64,000 nt of DNA. Origin: Pantoea alhagi (GTDB lineage: Bacteria; Pseudomonadota; Gammaproteobacteria; Enterobacterales; Enterobacteriaceae). The position numbers were made by a program, and so were the translations under genes. The DNA lies in the NCBI RefSeq assembly GCF_002101395.1, contig NZ_CP019706.1, positions 806,001-870,000 on the forward strand. The letters run 5' to 3'. Shown here in pieces: positions 8,435 through 17,661 of this stretch (the first letter of the stretch is position 1; every line of letters begins with the position of its first letter). The notes below the pieces were generated by a model that had not been told where the DNA came from, ran no database searches, and worked only from the letters and a program-made list of their open reading frames with translations.

Positions 8435-9736
8435 TCAGGCATTCACCTGCTGCAGAATCGCGCCGCGTCGTCCGGCCCAGGCCAGCCACAGCCCGGTCAG
8501 GAGGCCGATCAACGCCAGTGCCAGTACGTACCAGGCGGATGCCAGCGGTGAGAACCTCATTAACAGCGTGACGCAAACGGGCGTCAGTCCGCCAAAGATG
8601 GCGTAAGCAAGATTGTAAGAGAATGAGATACCGGTAAAGCGTATCGCCGCAGGAAAAGCGCGCACCATAACAAAGGGCACGACGCCCACCACGCCGACGC
8701 TTAAGCCTGCCAGCGCATAGGTGATAAACAGTGCCATGACCGAGCTGGCGGCCTGAGTAAAGAAAATCCAGCTGCACAGCGCCAGCAGTAAACAGCCGAA
8801 CGTTAAGACTTTGGCTGCGCCCAGCCGATCTGCCAGCAGGCCAGCAATTATACAACCCGCCAGCAGCATGATGGTCGCCACGCTATTGGCCTGCAGCGTA
8901 AGCGCCGCCGACAGCGCATACTGTTTCTGCAACAGGGTTGGCGCCATCAGGATCACGACCACGATGCAGGCTGAAAGCAGCCAGGTGAGCAGCATGGACA
9001 CGATTATCGCCCGCTTGTGGTGTTGTAGCACGGTCCGCAGCGGCAAGCCGTCAGAAAGGGTTTTGCGCGCCTGCATCTGCTGAAAAACCGGCGTTTCATG
9101 CAGCCAGCGCCGCAGATACATCGCCAGCAGGCCGAAGAGACCGCCCAGCAGAAACGGAATGCGCCAGCCGCCCGCCGCGATGGTTTCCGGCGACAGCAGG
9201 CTGTTAATCAGCGTGGCCACCAGCGAACCCAGCAGAATGCCAGCCGTCAGGCCTGCAGTTAAGGTGCCGCAGGCGAAGCCTGTGCGTTTCTCCGGCACAT
9301 GTTCCGCTACGAAAACCCAGGCTCCCGGCACTTCACCACCAATCGCCGCGCCCTGCAAAATACGCAACAGCAGCAACAACAGCGGCGCCGTCAGACCGAT
9401 AGCGTGATAATCGGGTAAAGCGCCCATCGCCAGCGTGGGTAGGGCCATTAACAGAATGCTCAGGCTAAACATTTTCTTTCTTCCAACCCGATCGCCAAAG
9501 TGCGCCATGACAATGCCGCCAAGGGGGCGCGCCAGATACCCGGCAGCAAAAATGGCAAAAGTCTGCAGCTGGCGCAGCCAGTCAGGAATATCGGGTGGGA
9601 AGAAGAGTTCGCCAATTACCGCAGCGAAAAAAACAAAGATGATAAAGTCGTAGAATTCCAGCGCGCCACCAAGCGCAGCCAGTGACAACGTCTTGTAATC
9701 CTGCCGGTTAAGCCGGCGAGCCTGTGGTTGATCCAT
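8435..9736 (-). CDS. MFS transporter, metabolite:H+ symporter type
   Basis: 433 residues, about 12 membrane spans. The start MDQPQARRLNRQDYKTLSLAA is followed by GALEFYDFIIF and the loop motif GDRVGRKKMF, typical of the MHS branch of the major facilitator superfamily (ProP, KgtP and relatives). The substrate cannot be read from sequence. E. coli has satP, yaaW and yaaI between mog and dnaK instead, so this gene is a lineage-specific replacement. A strong inverted repeat lies 37 bp upstream of the start and may be an operator. The gene ends about 60 bp before the dnaK promoter. Confidence 0.8.
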   Translation of the reverse strand: MDQPQARRLNRQDYKTLSLAALGGALEFYDFIIFVFFAAVIGELFFPPDIPDWLRQLQTFAIFAAGYLARPLGGIVMAHFGDRVGRKKMFSLSILLMALPTLAMGALPDYHAIGLTAPLLLLLLRILQGAAIGGEVPGAWVFVAEHVPEKRTGFACGTLTAGLTAGILLGSLVATLINSLLSPETIAAGGWRIPFLLGGLFGLLAMYLRRWLHETPVFQQMQARKTLSDGLPLRTVLQHHKRAIIVSMLLTWLLSACIVVVILMAPTLLQKQYALSAALTLQANSVATIMLLAGCIIAGLLADRLGAAKVLTFGCLLLALCSWIFFTQAASSVMALFITYALAGLSVGVVGVVPFVMVRAFPAAIRFTGISFSYNLAYAIFGGLTPVCVTLLMRFSPLASAWYVLALALIGLLTGLWLAWAGRRGAILQQVNA

Positions 9737-9772
9737 GGTTTTTTTCGCGCTTCCAGAGGTGAGAAGAAAGTC

Positions 9773-9803
9773 AGTAACGTGAATTTGTAAAATTCACGTT
9801 ACT
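9773..9803. promoter_or_regulatory. 13-bp perfect inverted repeat before the MFS gene
   Basis: AGTAACGTGAATT, a 5-nt spacer, then AATTCACGTTACT. There is no T-run on either strand, so it does not look like a terminator. Its place just upstream of the transporter start suggests an operator for a dimeric repressor. No regulator gene is adjacent. Confidence 0.6.
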
Positions 9804-9848
9804 ATAGCGTCAACTTTTCTCGCCACACCAGCGGCGCTGGATCTTATG

Positions 9849-9870
9849 CCTGAAAAAGTTGTTTTTCAGG
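9849..9870. terminator. Stem-loop overlapping the mog stop
   Basis: CCTGAAAAA and TTTTTCAGG form a 9-bp stem around a 4-nt loop. It overlaps the last codons of mog and is probably a weak bidirectional terminator. Confidence 0.5.
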
Positions 9871-10453
9871 AGTTTGTATCACGTCTGGCGCTTTTAGGGC
9901 GAAATGCTGCTACAACCTCCGGGTTGGTCTCAATATAAGGGCCTTCCAGCAGCTGAATACAGTAAGGCACGCTGGCAAAAATACCGGCTACCTGCACCTT
10001 ACCCTTCTCATCTTTTAACCCTTCCAGCGTCTCTTTAATCGATTTCGGCTGGCCCGGCAGGTTAAGAATTAAAGATTGCTTGCGGATCACGCCAACCTGA
10101 CGCGAAAGGATCGCCGTCGGCACAAACTGCAGACTAATCTGCCGCATCTGCTCGCCAAAGCCCGGCATTACCCTGTCGGCTACCGCCAGCGTTGCGTCCG
10201 GCGTTACGTCGCGTCGTGCCGGACCGGTACCGCCGGTGGTTAAAACCAGATGGCAAAAACGCTCATCCACCAGCTCGCAAAGCGTCTCTTCAATCAGCGG
10301 TTGTTCATCCGGCACCAGCCGCGTTTCGATAATAAAAGGCGTAGTCAGTGCGGAAGAAAGCCAGGCTTCCAGAGCCGGAATGCCCTGATCCTGATAAATG
10401 CCGTTAGCGGCGCGATCTGAAACCGAAATGAGTCCAATGCGTAACGTATTCAT
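9866..10453 (-). CDS. mog: Molybdopterin adenylyltransferase
   Basis: 195 residues from MNTLRIGLISVSDRAANG; an upstream in-frame ATG at 10465 would add only four residues, and 195 is the E. coli length. It activates molybdopterin with ATP so that MoeA can insert molybdate. The conserved TTGGTGPARRDVTPDA nucleotide/pterin loop is present near residue 75. It is downstream of tal on the same strand, as in E. coli. Confidence 0.95.
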   Translation of the reverse strand: MNTLRIGLISVSDRAANGIYQDQGIPALEAWLSSALTTPFIIETRLVPDEQPLIEETLCELVDERFCHLVLTTGGTGPARRDVTPDATLAVADRVMPGFGEQMRQISLQFVPTAILSRQVGVIRKQSLILNLPGQPKSIKETLEGLKDEKGKVQVAGIFASVPYCIQLLEGPYIETNPEVVAAFRPKSARRDTNS

Positions 10454-10548
10454 AGTGATATTCATGACAGAGACTGTCGCAACGCGAGCAGTTAAGGTTT
10501 GGGATTAACGGCAAGAATACTACAGGGCGGGAAAGGATGCCTAACGTG

Positions 10549-10582
10549 AGCTGCCGCAGCCCGGTTTTTGGGTGCGGCAGCT
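10549..10582. other. Inverted repeat after tal
   Basis: AGCTGCCGCA and TGCGGCAGCT form a 10-bp stem around a 14-nt loop immediately after the tal stop. A T-run is missing on the minus strand; it could block exonucleases or act as a weak terminator. Confidence 0.5.
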
Positions 10583-10588
10583 TTACGA

Positions 10589-11542
10589 TTACAGCAGTTC
10601 TGCAATCATTTTTTCCAGCTTGCCCTGGTCAACCGCAAAGTTACGGATGCCCTGCGCCAGCTTGTCTACCGCCATCGGATCCTGGTTATGCTGCCAGAGG
10701 AATTCCGCTTCGGTCATTTTGGCCGGACGCGCTTTCACTTCACCGCTGAAGGAGAGCTTACGCTCAACGCTGCCTTCGCTTTCCGCCAGCTCTTTCAGCA
10801 GCGACGGAGAAATGGTCAGGCGGTCGCAGCCTGCCAGTTCCAGGATCTCGCCCACGTTGCGGAAGCTGGCACCCATCACCACGGTTTCATAACCATGCTG
10901 CTTGTAGTATTCGTAGATTTCACGAACGGAAACCACGCCCGGATCTTCGTGCGGTGCATACTCTTTCTTATCGGTATTGGCTTTGTACCAGTCAAGGATA
11001 CGGCCAACAAACGGGGAGATCAGATACACGCCCGCTTCTGCACAGGCGCGCGCCTGGGCAAAAGAGAACAGCAGCGTCAGGTTACAGTTGATGCCCTCTT
11101 TTTCCAGCTGCTCCGCTGCGCGGATGCCCTGCCAGGTAGAGGCCAGTTTGATCAGAATACGATCGTTGCTGATACCGGCATCGTTATAGAGTTTAATCAG
11201 GCTGCGCGCTTTTGCGACGCTCGCTTCGGTATCGTAAGAAAGACGTGCATCCACTTCGGTAGAGATACGGCCCGGGATCAGCTGCAGAATTTCCAGACCG
11301 ATATTGACCGCCAGTTTGTCAGAAGCGTACTGAATTTGTTCTTCTTTATTGCTGCTCTGCTGACGCGCCCAGACGATGGCTTCATCGATCAGCTTGCGGT
11401 ATTCAGGGATCTGCGCGGCGTTAAGAATCAGAGAAGGATTGGTGGTAGCGTCCTGCGGCTGGTACAGCTTCATTGCGGCGATGTCACCGGTATCGGCAAC
11501 AACGGTGGTCAGCTGACGTAAAGAAGTAAGTTTGTCCGTCAT
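10589..11542 (-). CDS. talB: Transaldolase
   Basis: 317 residues from MTDKLTSLRQLTTVVAD; the longer frame adds 20 unmatched residues from a GTG. It transfers a dihydroxyacetone unit between sedoheptulose-7-phosphate and glyceraldehyde-3-phosphate in the pentose phosphate pathway. The Schiff-base lysine lies in RILIKLASTW (near residue 132). Length and the mog neighbour fit TalB rather than TalA. It is divergent from yaaA, sharing a 208-bp upstream region. Confidence 0.95.
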   Translation of the reverse strand: MTDKLTSLRQLTTVVADTGDIAAMKLYQPQDATTNPSLILNAAQIPEYRKLIDEAIVWARQQSSNKEEQIQYASDKLAVNIGLEILQLIPGRISTEVDARLSYDTEASVAKARSLIKLYNDAGISNDRILIKLASTWQGIRAAEQLEKEGINCNLTLLFSFAQARACAEAGVYLISPFVGRILDWYKANTDKKEYAPHEDPGVVSVREIYEYYKQHGYETVVMGASFRNVGEILELAGCDRLTISPSLLKELAESEGSVERKLSFSGEVKARPAKMTEAEFLWQHNQDPMAVDKLAQGIRNFAVDQGKLEKMIAELL

Positions 11543-11750
11543 GATGGGTTCTCTTGATATGTAACTGTCAGGGGTAAAATCTGTTGCGATAATATCACGC
11601 ACGTGCCGACGCGCAATGCGCTGATGGTGCGAATCAAAAGAGGCCAGGCCGATAGTAATGATTTGCCTGGCCGGTGCGCTTTTTTGTTAAAATCAGCGGC
11701 CAGAATCAAGAAAAGTTTAAAAACCTGCGGGTTACGCTAAGGAACTATCG

Positions 11751-12527
11751 ATGTTAATGGTCATCTCGCCGGCCAAAACGCTGGACTACACCACGCCGCT
11801 GGCGACGCTTCGCTATACGCAACCCGCACTGTTGGAAAAATCACAGCAGCTGATCGCTGTGGCGCGCGATCTGTCGCCCGCACAAATCGCGTCGCTGATG
11901 AGCATCAGCGATAAGCTGGCCCTGTTGAACGCGCAGCGTTTTAACGACTGGCACCCTGATTTCACGCCAGAAAATGCACGACAGGCGATTCTGGCCTTTA
12001 AAGGCGATGTCTATACCGGCCTGCAGGCGGAAAATTTCAGCGAAGCGGATTTCGATTTTGCCCAGCAGCACTTACGTATGCTGTCAGGCCTGTATGGCGT
12101 ATTGCGGCCGCTGGATTTAATGCAGCCTTATCGTCTGGAAATGGGCACCAGGCTGGCCAGTCCGGCGGGTAAAGATCTTTACAGCTTCTGGGGCGATACC
12201 ATTACCGAAGCATTGAATGAGGCGCTGGCTGCTCAGGGAGATGATTTGCTGATCAACCTGGCGTCGGATGAGTATTTTAAAGCGGTACAGCCGAAAAAAC
12301 TGAATGGACGCCTGATTAAACCGGTTTTTCTTGATGAGAAAAACGGCAAGTTCAAAATTATCAGTTTCTATGCCAAAAAGGCACGTGGCCTGATGTGCCG
12401 TTATATCATTGAAAATCGTCTGCAGGCAGCGGAGCAGCTAAAGCAGTTTAACCTTGACGGCTATTTCTTCGATGAGGAGAGCAGCCGTGGTGACGAGCTG
12501 GTGTTTAAGCGTCACGAACAGGCCTGA
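11751..12527 (+). CDS. yaaA: Peroxide stress protein YaaA
   Basis: 258 residues, starting MLMVISPAKTLDYTTPL. In E. coli YaaA is induced by OxyR and lowers free iron during hydrogen peroxide stress, sparing DNA and proteins from Fenton damage; its chemistry is not settled. The family ends NLDGYFFDEESS, seen here near residue 237. No OxyR site was located. It is convergent with thrC. E. coli has yaaX between thrC and yaaA and yaaJ between yaaA and talB; both are missing. Confidence 0.94.
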   Translation: MLMVISPAKTLDYTTPLATLRYTQPALLEKSQQLIAVARDLSPAQIASLMSISDKLALLNAQRFNDWHPDFTPENARQAILAFKGDVYTGLQAENFSEADFDFAQQHLRMLSGLYGVLRPLDLMQPYRLEMGTRLASPAGKDLYSFWGDTITEALNEALAAQGDDLLINLASDEYFKAVQPKKLNGRLIKPVFLDEKNGKFKIISFYAKKARGLMCRYIIENRLQAAEQLKQFNLDGYFFDEESSRGDELVFKRHEQA

Positions 12528-12540
12528 CCTGCGGATAATA

Positions 12541-12604
12541 AAAAGCCGTCTGCCAGCGAATGGGCACCCCGATGAACGAGGCACCCTTCACCGGCAGGCG
12601 GCTT
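12541..12604. terminator. Possible yaaA/thrC bidirectional terminator
   Basis: AAAGCCG-TCTGCC and GGCAGGCGGCTTT can pair across a long loop in the 92-bp convergent gap. The long loop makes this uncertain. Confidence 0.45.
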
Positions 12605-12619
12605 TGTTATGGCTTAGCG

Positions 12620-13906
12620 TCAGAACCGGGTAAGGAATGCCCGCAGTTCAGCGAAGTCCGGCTTCATTTTATGCGACAGCAGCGGCAGATCGGCGCGTTC
12701 CGCCAGCTCAGCCGGTAATGGCAGCGTCTGCTGCAGGATCTCTTCCACGCTCTCTTTGAATTTTGCCGGATGCGCGGTGCCAAGGAACAGACCAAATTCG
12801 CCCGGCTGCAGCTGATCGCGCAGCATACGGTAAGCGATAGCGGCATGTGGCTCAGAGATATACCCCAGCTGTGCCAGCTCTCGCATCGTGCTACGGGTCG
12901 TTTCGTCATCGACGGCACCAAAGCCGAGATCGTTCAGGCGCCAGGTTTTCCGACGGAACAGCTCTTCGACGCGCGGCCAGTTATTTGGCTGGCTGACATC
13001 CATCGCGTTAGAAAGCGTGGCGACGGTAGTATTCGGCTGCCATGAGCCGCTGGAGAGAAAACGCGGCACGGTATCATTCTGGTTGGTGGCGGCGATAAAG
13101 CGTTTCACCGGAAGCCCCAACGATTTTGCCAGCAGGCCCGCCGTCAGATCGCCAAAGTTACCGCTGGGCACTGAAATCACCAGCTGATTACGTTTTTCCT
13201 GCGGCAGTTGCGCCACCGCCTCAAAGTAGTAGCAAATCTGCGCCAGCAGGCGGCTGATATTGATCGAGTTAGCCGAGTTCAGGCCGATGGCTTTCTTTAA
13301 CGCTTCATCATCAAACGCCTGCTTCACCAGCGCCTGGCAGGCGTCAAAATCGCCGTCGATAGCGATGGTGTGAATATTGCCGCCCAGCGTACAGAACAGC
13401 TTTTCCTGCAGCGGACTGATTTTGCCCTGCGGATAGAGGATAACCACGCGCACATTTTCCATGCCGTAAAAAGCATGGGCCACCGCCGCGCCGGTATCAC
13501 CAGAGGTGGCGGTAAGAATGGTGATCTCTTCATCTGCGCCGCTGATATAAGAGAGCATCTGAGCCATAAAGCGGCCGCCGAAGTCCTTAAAGGCTAATGT
13601 CGGCCCGTGAAACAGCTCCAGACAGGCGATATCTTCTGTCACCGGCGCTACCGGCGCAGGAAACGCAAAAGCGGCCTTCACGCGCTCCGCCAGCTGGTGC
13701 GGTTCAACTTCATCGCCAATATAAGCAGAGAGGATTTTGCTGCTGCGGGTGACGAAATCCATCTCCAGCATGGCATCAATATCCGTCAGCTCAAATTCGG
13801 GCAGCTCCAGCGGAAAAAACAGCCCCTGCTGCGAACCCAGCCCCTGCTTCACCGCCTGCGCAAAGCTTACCTGTTCGTTGTGGTCCTTAAGATTGTAGAG
13901 TTTCAT
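12620..13906 (-). CDS. thrC: Threonine synthase
   Basis: 428 residues, starting MKLYNLKDHNEQVSFAQAVK. This PLP enzyme converts O-phosphohomoserine to threonine. The PLP lysine is in TLAFKDFGGRFMAQ (about residue 107), and a phosphate-binding SGDTGAAVAHAF follows. It is the last gene of thrLABC, 3 bp after the thrB stop. Length equals the E. coli enzyme. Confidence 0.97.
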   Translation of the reverse strand: MKLYNLKDHNEQVSFAQAVKQGLGSQQGLFFPLELPEFELTDIDAMLEMDFVTRSSKILSAYIGDEVEPHQLAERVKAAFAFPAPVAPVTEDIACLELFHGPTLAFKDFGGRFMAQMLSYISGADEEITILTATSGDTGAAVAHAFYGMENVRVVILYPQGKISPLQEKLFCTLGGNIHTIAIDGDFDACQALVKQAFDDEALKKAIGLNSANSINISRLLAQICYYFEAVAQLPQEKRNQLVISVPSGNFGDLTAGLLAKSLGLPVKRFIAATNQNDTVPRFLSSGSWQPNTTVATLSNAMDVSQPNNWPRVEELFRRKTWRLNDLGFGAVDDETTRSTMRELAQLGYISEPHAAIAYRMLRDQLQPGEFGLFLGTAHPAKFKESVEEILQQTLPLPAELAERADLPLLSHKMKPDFAELRAFLTRF

Positions 13907-13909
13907 GCG

Positions 13910-14839
13910 TTATCCCAGTTTTCGTGCGCCCGCCGTGTCGGCACGGCAAATATGGACGAAGCCTTCATCATTTTGCAGATAGTTTTGCTGCAGCCAGTCC
14001 GCCATGCGCTGCGCCGTTTCCTGATTATCACAAACGGCAAACAGCGTCGGGCCAGAGCCGGAAATACCACAGGCCAGCGCGCCGATATCCTGCGCGGCCT
14101 GACGTGCCGCGGCAAAGCCGGGCAGAAGTTTCGTACGGTAAGGTTCGGCAATAACATCGCGCATCAGCTTCGCCGCCAGCTGTGGCTGAGCGGTATGACA
14201 GGCATGAATAAAGCCTGCCAGATAACGCCCGTGTTTAATGCAATCTTCTTTACGATACTGCGCCGGCAAAATCGCCCGCGCCTCAGCGGTAGAAACCTTG
14301 ATACCCGGATAGGCCATTACCCACAGCCAGTCATCGAAACAGGGTACCGCCTGGCTAATAATGCCATTCTCTTCCAGCATCAGCTGCAGGCCGCCCAGAA
14401 AACAGGGCGCAACGTTGTCGTAATGCACGCTCCCGGAGATGCGCCCTTCCAGCTCGCCCATCAGCGTCAGCAGTTGAGTATCGTCCAGCGGCCTGCCGCA
14501 GAACTCATTCATCGCCATTAGCCCTGCCACTACGGAACAGGCGCTGGAGCCAAGCCCGGAGCCGATAGGCATGTTTTTCTCCAGCGTCATGCGCACCGGA
14601 ACGGTTTTCCCCGTGGCTTCGCAAAAGCGTTTCCAGCACTGGTAAACGATATTCTCCTGCGGATCGGCGGGCAGTTTGCTGACAAAGCGCCCCTGGTTAA
14701 TCAGGCTGAACGTATCAGCCGCTTCAACGGTCACGCAGTCGCCTAACAGGGAACCATCCACCGGCGACACCGCTGCGCCCAACACATCAAAGCCGACGCT
14801 GACGTTGCCAATTGAGGCCGGCGCATAAATTTTTACCAT
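13910..14839 (-). CDS. thrB: Homoserine kinase
   Basis: 309 residues from MVKIYAPASIGNVSVGFD. The chosen ATG lies 2 bp after the thrA stop; the longer frame would overlap thrA by 19 bp and adds seven unmatched residues. It phosphorylates homoserine using ATP. The GHMP kinase loop GSGLGSSACSVVAG is near residue 90. The residues after the start (ASIGN) differ slightly from the ASSAN of E. coli. Confidence 0.97.
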   Translation of the reverse strand: MVKIYAPASIGNVSVGFDVLGAAVSPVDGSLLGDCVTVEAADTFSLINQGRFVSKLPADPQENIVYQCWKRFCEATGKTVPVRMTLEKNMPIGSGLGSSACSVVAGLMAMNEFCGRPLDDTQLLTLMGELEGRISGSVHYDNVAPCFLGGLQLMLEENGIISQAVPCFDDWLWVMAYPGIKVSTAEARAILPAQYRKEDCIKHGRYLAGFIHACHTAQPQLAAKLMRDVIAEPYRTKLLPGFAAARQAAQDIGALACGISGSGPTLFAVCDNQETAQRMADWLQQNYLQNDEGFVHICRADTAGARKLG

Positions 14840-14841
14840 GT

Positions 14842-17304
14842 TTAGACTCCTAACTTCCATGACAGGGTGCGTAACAGATCGGCAAATACGCCTGCGGCGG
14901 TAACATCATTACCGGCGCCGTAGCCGCGCAGCACCAGCGGAATCGGCTGATAGTAACGGCTGTAAAATGCCAGCGCGTTCTCACCATTTTTCACTTTATA
15001 CAGCGGATCGTTGCCATCTACCGCATCGATTTTCACGCGGCAACGGCCCCCTTCTTCAATCGCGCCAACAAAGCGCAACACTTTGCCTGCTGCACGTGCC
15101 TGCTCAACCCTATCGGCAAAGACCTTATCCAGCTCAGGCAAACGTTGCATAAAGGTCCCGACATCGGCAATTGCCGTAAATTCCTCAGGCAGTACCGCTT
15201 CAATTTCAATATCGCTCAGCTCCAGCTGGTAACCCGCCTCGCGGGCCAGGATCAGCAACTTGCGCGCCACATCCATACCGGAAAGATCGTCACGCGGATC
15301 GGGCTCGGTAAAGCCCATTTCACGCGCCAGCTTCGTGGCTTCGGAGAGCGTCATGCCGTCATCCAGCTTGCCGAAAATAAAAGAGAGCGATCCGGACAGA
15401 ATGCCAGAGAAGCTGATTAACTCATCGCCCGCGTTCAACAGGTTTTGCAGGTTTTCAATAACTGGCAGGCCAGCGCCAACGTTGGTATCGTAAAGAAACT
15501 TGCGACGTGATTTGGCTGCCGCTGCACGCAGTTGCTGATAATAGTTCCACGAAGAGGTATTGGCCTTTTTATTCGGCGTCACCACATGGAAGCCATCCGT
15601 CAGGAAATCTGCATACTGATCGGCCACCGCCTGGCTTGAAGTACAGTCTACAATTACCGGATTCAGCAGGTGATACTCTTTTACCAGACGCAGCAGGCGG
15701 TCCAGCTTAAACGGCTCATTTGCTTCAGAGAGCGCGCTTTTCCAGTTGCTGAGATCGATGCCATGCACATTGGTCAACAGCGCTTTGGAGTTCGCAATCC
15801 CGCATACACGCAGGTCGATATGCTTGTTCTTCAGCCACGCCTGCTGACGATGCAGCTGATCCAGCAATGCGCTACCAACGCCGCCGACGCCGACAACAAA
15901 TACTTCTATCACCTGGTCGGTATTAAACAACATCTGGTGAACCACGCGCACTGCGGTGGTGACTTCATCATTATTGACCACCACGGAGATAGAGCGCTCC
16001 GATGAACCCTGGGCAATCGCAACGATATTGATATTGGCTCGCGCCAGCGCTGCAAAGAATTTCGCTGAGATGCCGCGCTGGGTACGCATGTTATCGCCAA
16101 CAACGGAGACGATCGCCAGCTGCTCCATCACATCCAGCGGCTCAAGCAGGCCATCTTTTAACTCCAGATAGAACTCATCCTCCAGCACCCGACGCGCCCG
16201 CGCCTGTTCGCCCTGCGGCACACAGAAACTGATGCTGTATTCAGATGAGGACTGGGTAATCAATACCACCGAGATGCCCGCTCGCGACATCGCAGCAAAC
16301 ACGCGCGCCGCCATCCCGACCATGCCTTTCATGCCTGGCCCGGAGACGTTAAACATCGCCATGTTGTTCAGATTGGTGATGCCTTTAACCGGATTGGCAT
16401 CGTCGCTGGTGTCGCCGCCGATCAGGGTGCCGGGTGCCTGAGGATTGGCGGTATTTTTAATCAGACAGGGGATCTGGAACTGGGCGATGGGAGCAATGGT
16501 ACGGGGATGTAGCACCTTAGCGCCAAAATAAGAAAGCTCCATCGCTTCCTGATAAGACATCGATTTCAGTAAACGCGCATCGGGTACCTGACGCGGATCG
16601 CAGGTATAGACGCCGTCCACATCCGTCCAGATTTCACAACAGTCAGCACGCAGGCAGGCAGCCAGCACCGCTGCGGAATAGTCAGAGCCATTACGACCCA
16701 GCACCACCAGCTCGCCGCGTTCATTACCGGCGGTAAAACCGGCCATTAAGATCATGCTATCCGGAGGAATCTGGCTGGCGGCAATACGGCGCGTAGACTC
16801 GGCGATATCAACCGTGGATTCAAGATAATGACCATGCGCCAGCAGCATGCTGACCGGATCGATAACGCTGACGCGATGACCGCGCGCCTGCAGCAGCGCT
16901 TCCATGATGGCGATGGAAAGCTTTTCACCACGGCAGATAATCGCGGCGTTAACGCTGTCCGGACACTGCCCCAGCAGGCTGATGCCGTGCAGCATTTGTC
17001 TGAGCTGCGCGAACTCTTTAGCAACCAGCGCCTGCAGCCGCTCCCAGGCAAAGCCCGGCTGCGCGCGCTGCAATCCCTGTAGCAGCGCAGCAAAAATCTG
17101 TTCTGCATCGCTGATATTCGGCAAGGCATCCTGACCGCTGATGGTTTTTTCAATCATCGCCACCAGGTGGTTAGTGATTTTGGCCGGGGCGGAAAGCACG
17201 GTTGCAACCTGTCCCTGCTTCGCGTTGCTTTCAAGTATATCGGCAACCCGCAGAAAACGTTCCGCATTTGCCACTGATGTTCCGCCGAATTTCAGCACTC
17301 GCAT
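14842..17304 (-). CDS. thrA: Bifunctional aspartokinase I / homoserine dehydrogenase I
   Basis: 820 residues from MRVLKFGGTSVANAERF; the open frame extends into the attenuator but that part is not coding. It catalyses the first and third steps from aspartate to threonine. The aspartokinase domain with KFGGTSV is followed by two ACT domains (about 320-460) that bind threonine for feedback control. The NAD(P) fold starts VFVVGVGGVG near residue 465, and the dehydrogenase domain ends at the C-terminus. It has the exact E. coli length. Confidence 0.98.
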   Translation of the reverse strand: MRVLKFGGTSVANAERFLRVADILESNAKQGQVATVLSAPAKITNHLVAMIEKTISGQDALPNISDAEQIFAALLQGLQRAQPGFAWERLQALVAKEFAQLRQMLHGISLLGQCPDSVNAAIICRGEKLSIAIMEALLQARGHRVSVIDPVSMLLAHGHYLESTVDIAESTRRIAASQIPPDSMILMAGFTAGNERGELVVLGRNGSDYSAAVLAACLRADCCEIWTDVDGVYTCDPRQVPDARLLKSMSYQEAMELSYFGAKVLHPRTIAPIAQFQIPCLIKNTANPQAPGTLIGGDTSDDANPVKGITNLNNMAMFNVSGPGMKGMVGMAARVFAAMSRAGISVVLITQSSSEYSISFCVPQGEQARARRVLEDEFYLELKDGLLEPLDVMEQLAIVSVVGDNMRTQRGISAKFFAALARANINIVAIAQGSSERSISVVVNNDEVTTAVRVVHQMLFNTDQVIEVFVVGVGGVGSALLDQLHRQQAWLKNKHIDLRVCGIANSKALLTNVHGIDLSNWKSALSEANEPFKLDRLLRLVKEYHLLNPVIVDCTSSQAVADQYADFLTDGFHVVTPNKKANTSSWNYYQQLRAAAAKSRRKFLYDTNVGAGLPVIENLQNLLNAGDELISFSGILSGSLSFIFGKLDDGMTLSEATKLAREMGFTEPDPRDDLSGMDVARKLLILAREAGYQLELSDIEIEAVLPEEFTAIADVGTFMQRLPELDKVFADRVEQARAAGKVLRFVGAIEEGGRCRVKIDAVDGNDPLYKVKNGENALAFYSRYYQPIPLVLRGYGAGNDVTAAGVFADLLRTLSWKLGV

Positions 17305-17330
17305 GGTTAAAGATCTCCTGAATTTAAGCC

Positions 17331-17366
17331 GAAAAAAAAGCCCGCACCTTATCAGGTGCGGGCTTT
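17331..17366 (-). terminator. thr operon attenuator
   Basis: On the minus strand AGCCCGCACC tgataa GGTGCGGGCT is followed by eight T, before thrA. The GGTGCGGGC at the end of thrL can pair with the GCCCGCACC arm instead, giving the antiterminator. When Thr- and Ile-tRNA run short, a ribosome stalled in thrL would favour that pairing and allow readthrough. Confidence 0.93.
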
Positions 17367-17386
17367 TTCTCTTTTTCCTGTATGCG

Positions 17387-17455
17387 TCAGCCCGCACCGT
17401 TACCTGTGGTAATGGTGGTAGTAATAATGATGGTGTTCAGGCTGTTTGTACGCAT
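17387..17455 (-). CDS. thrL: thr operon leader peptide
   Basis: 22 codons encoding MRTNSLNTIIITTTITTGNG followed by Ala-Gly and a TGA. It is rich in Thr (7) and Ile (4), the two amino acids that control the operon. E. coli ThrL has the same style and the same ending. Translation rate through the Thr/Ile run decides attenuation. It lies 20 bp upstream of the attenuator stem and is too short for ordinary ORF listing. Confidence 0.93.
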   Translation of the reverse strand: MRTNSLNTIIITTTITTGNGAG

Positions 17456-17496
17456 GTCGATTTTATCTGTCTGTTTCTGTGTCTGTCTGCTTTTCA

Positions 17497-17525
17497 GAAG
17501 TAAAGCAATCTCCTGATGAAGTCAA
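17497..17525 (-). promoter_or_regulatory. thr operon promoter
   Basis: On the minus strand TTGACT (complement of 17520-17525), a 17-bp spacer and TACTTC (complement of 17497-17502). The -35 matches the one of E. coli thr; the -10 is weak. Confidence 0.55.
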
Positions 17526-17661
17526 TGGATTTATCGCCGCCGCAAAACCACTGTTACCACAGCGGAAACGTTAAATTCCGCCGCACCCGGATAAATCTGT
17601 TACACCCTTTCCGCATGATGGAATGATTAACCAGTTTCCCGTACGCAATCCAAATTTTCCT

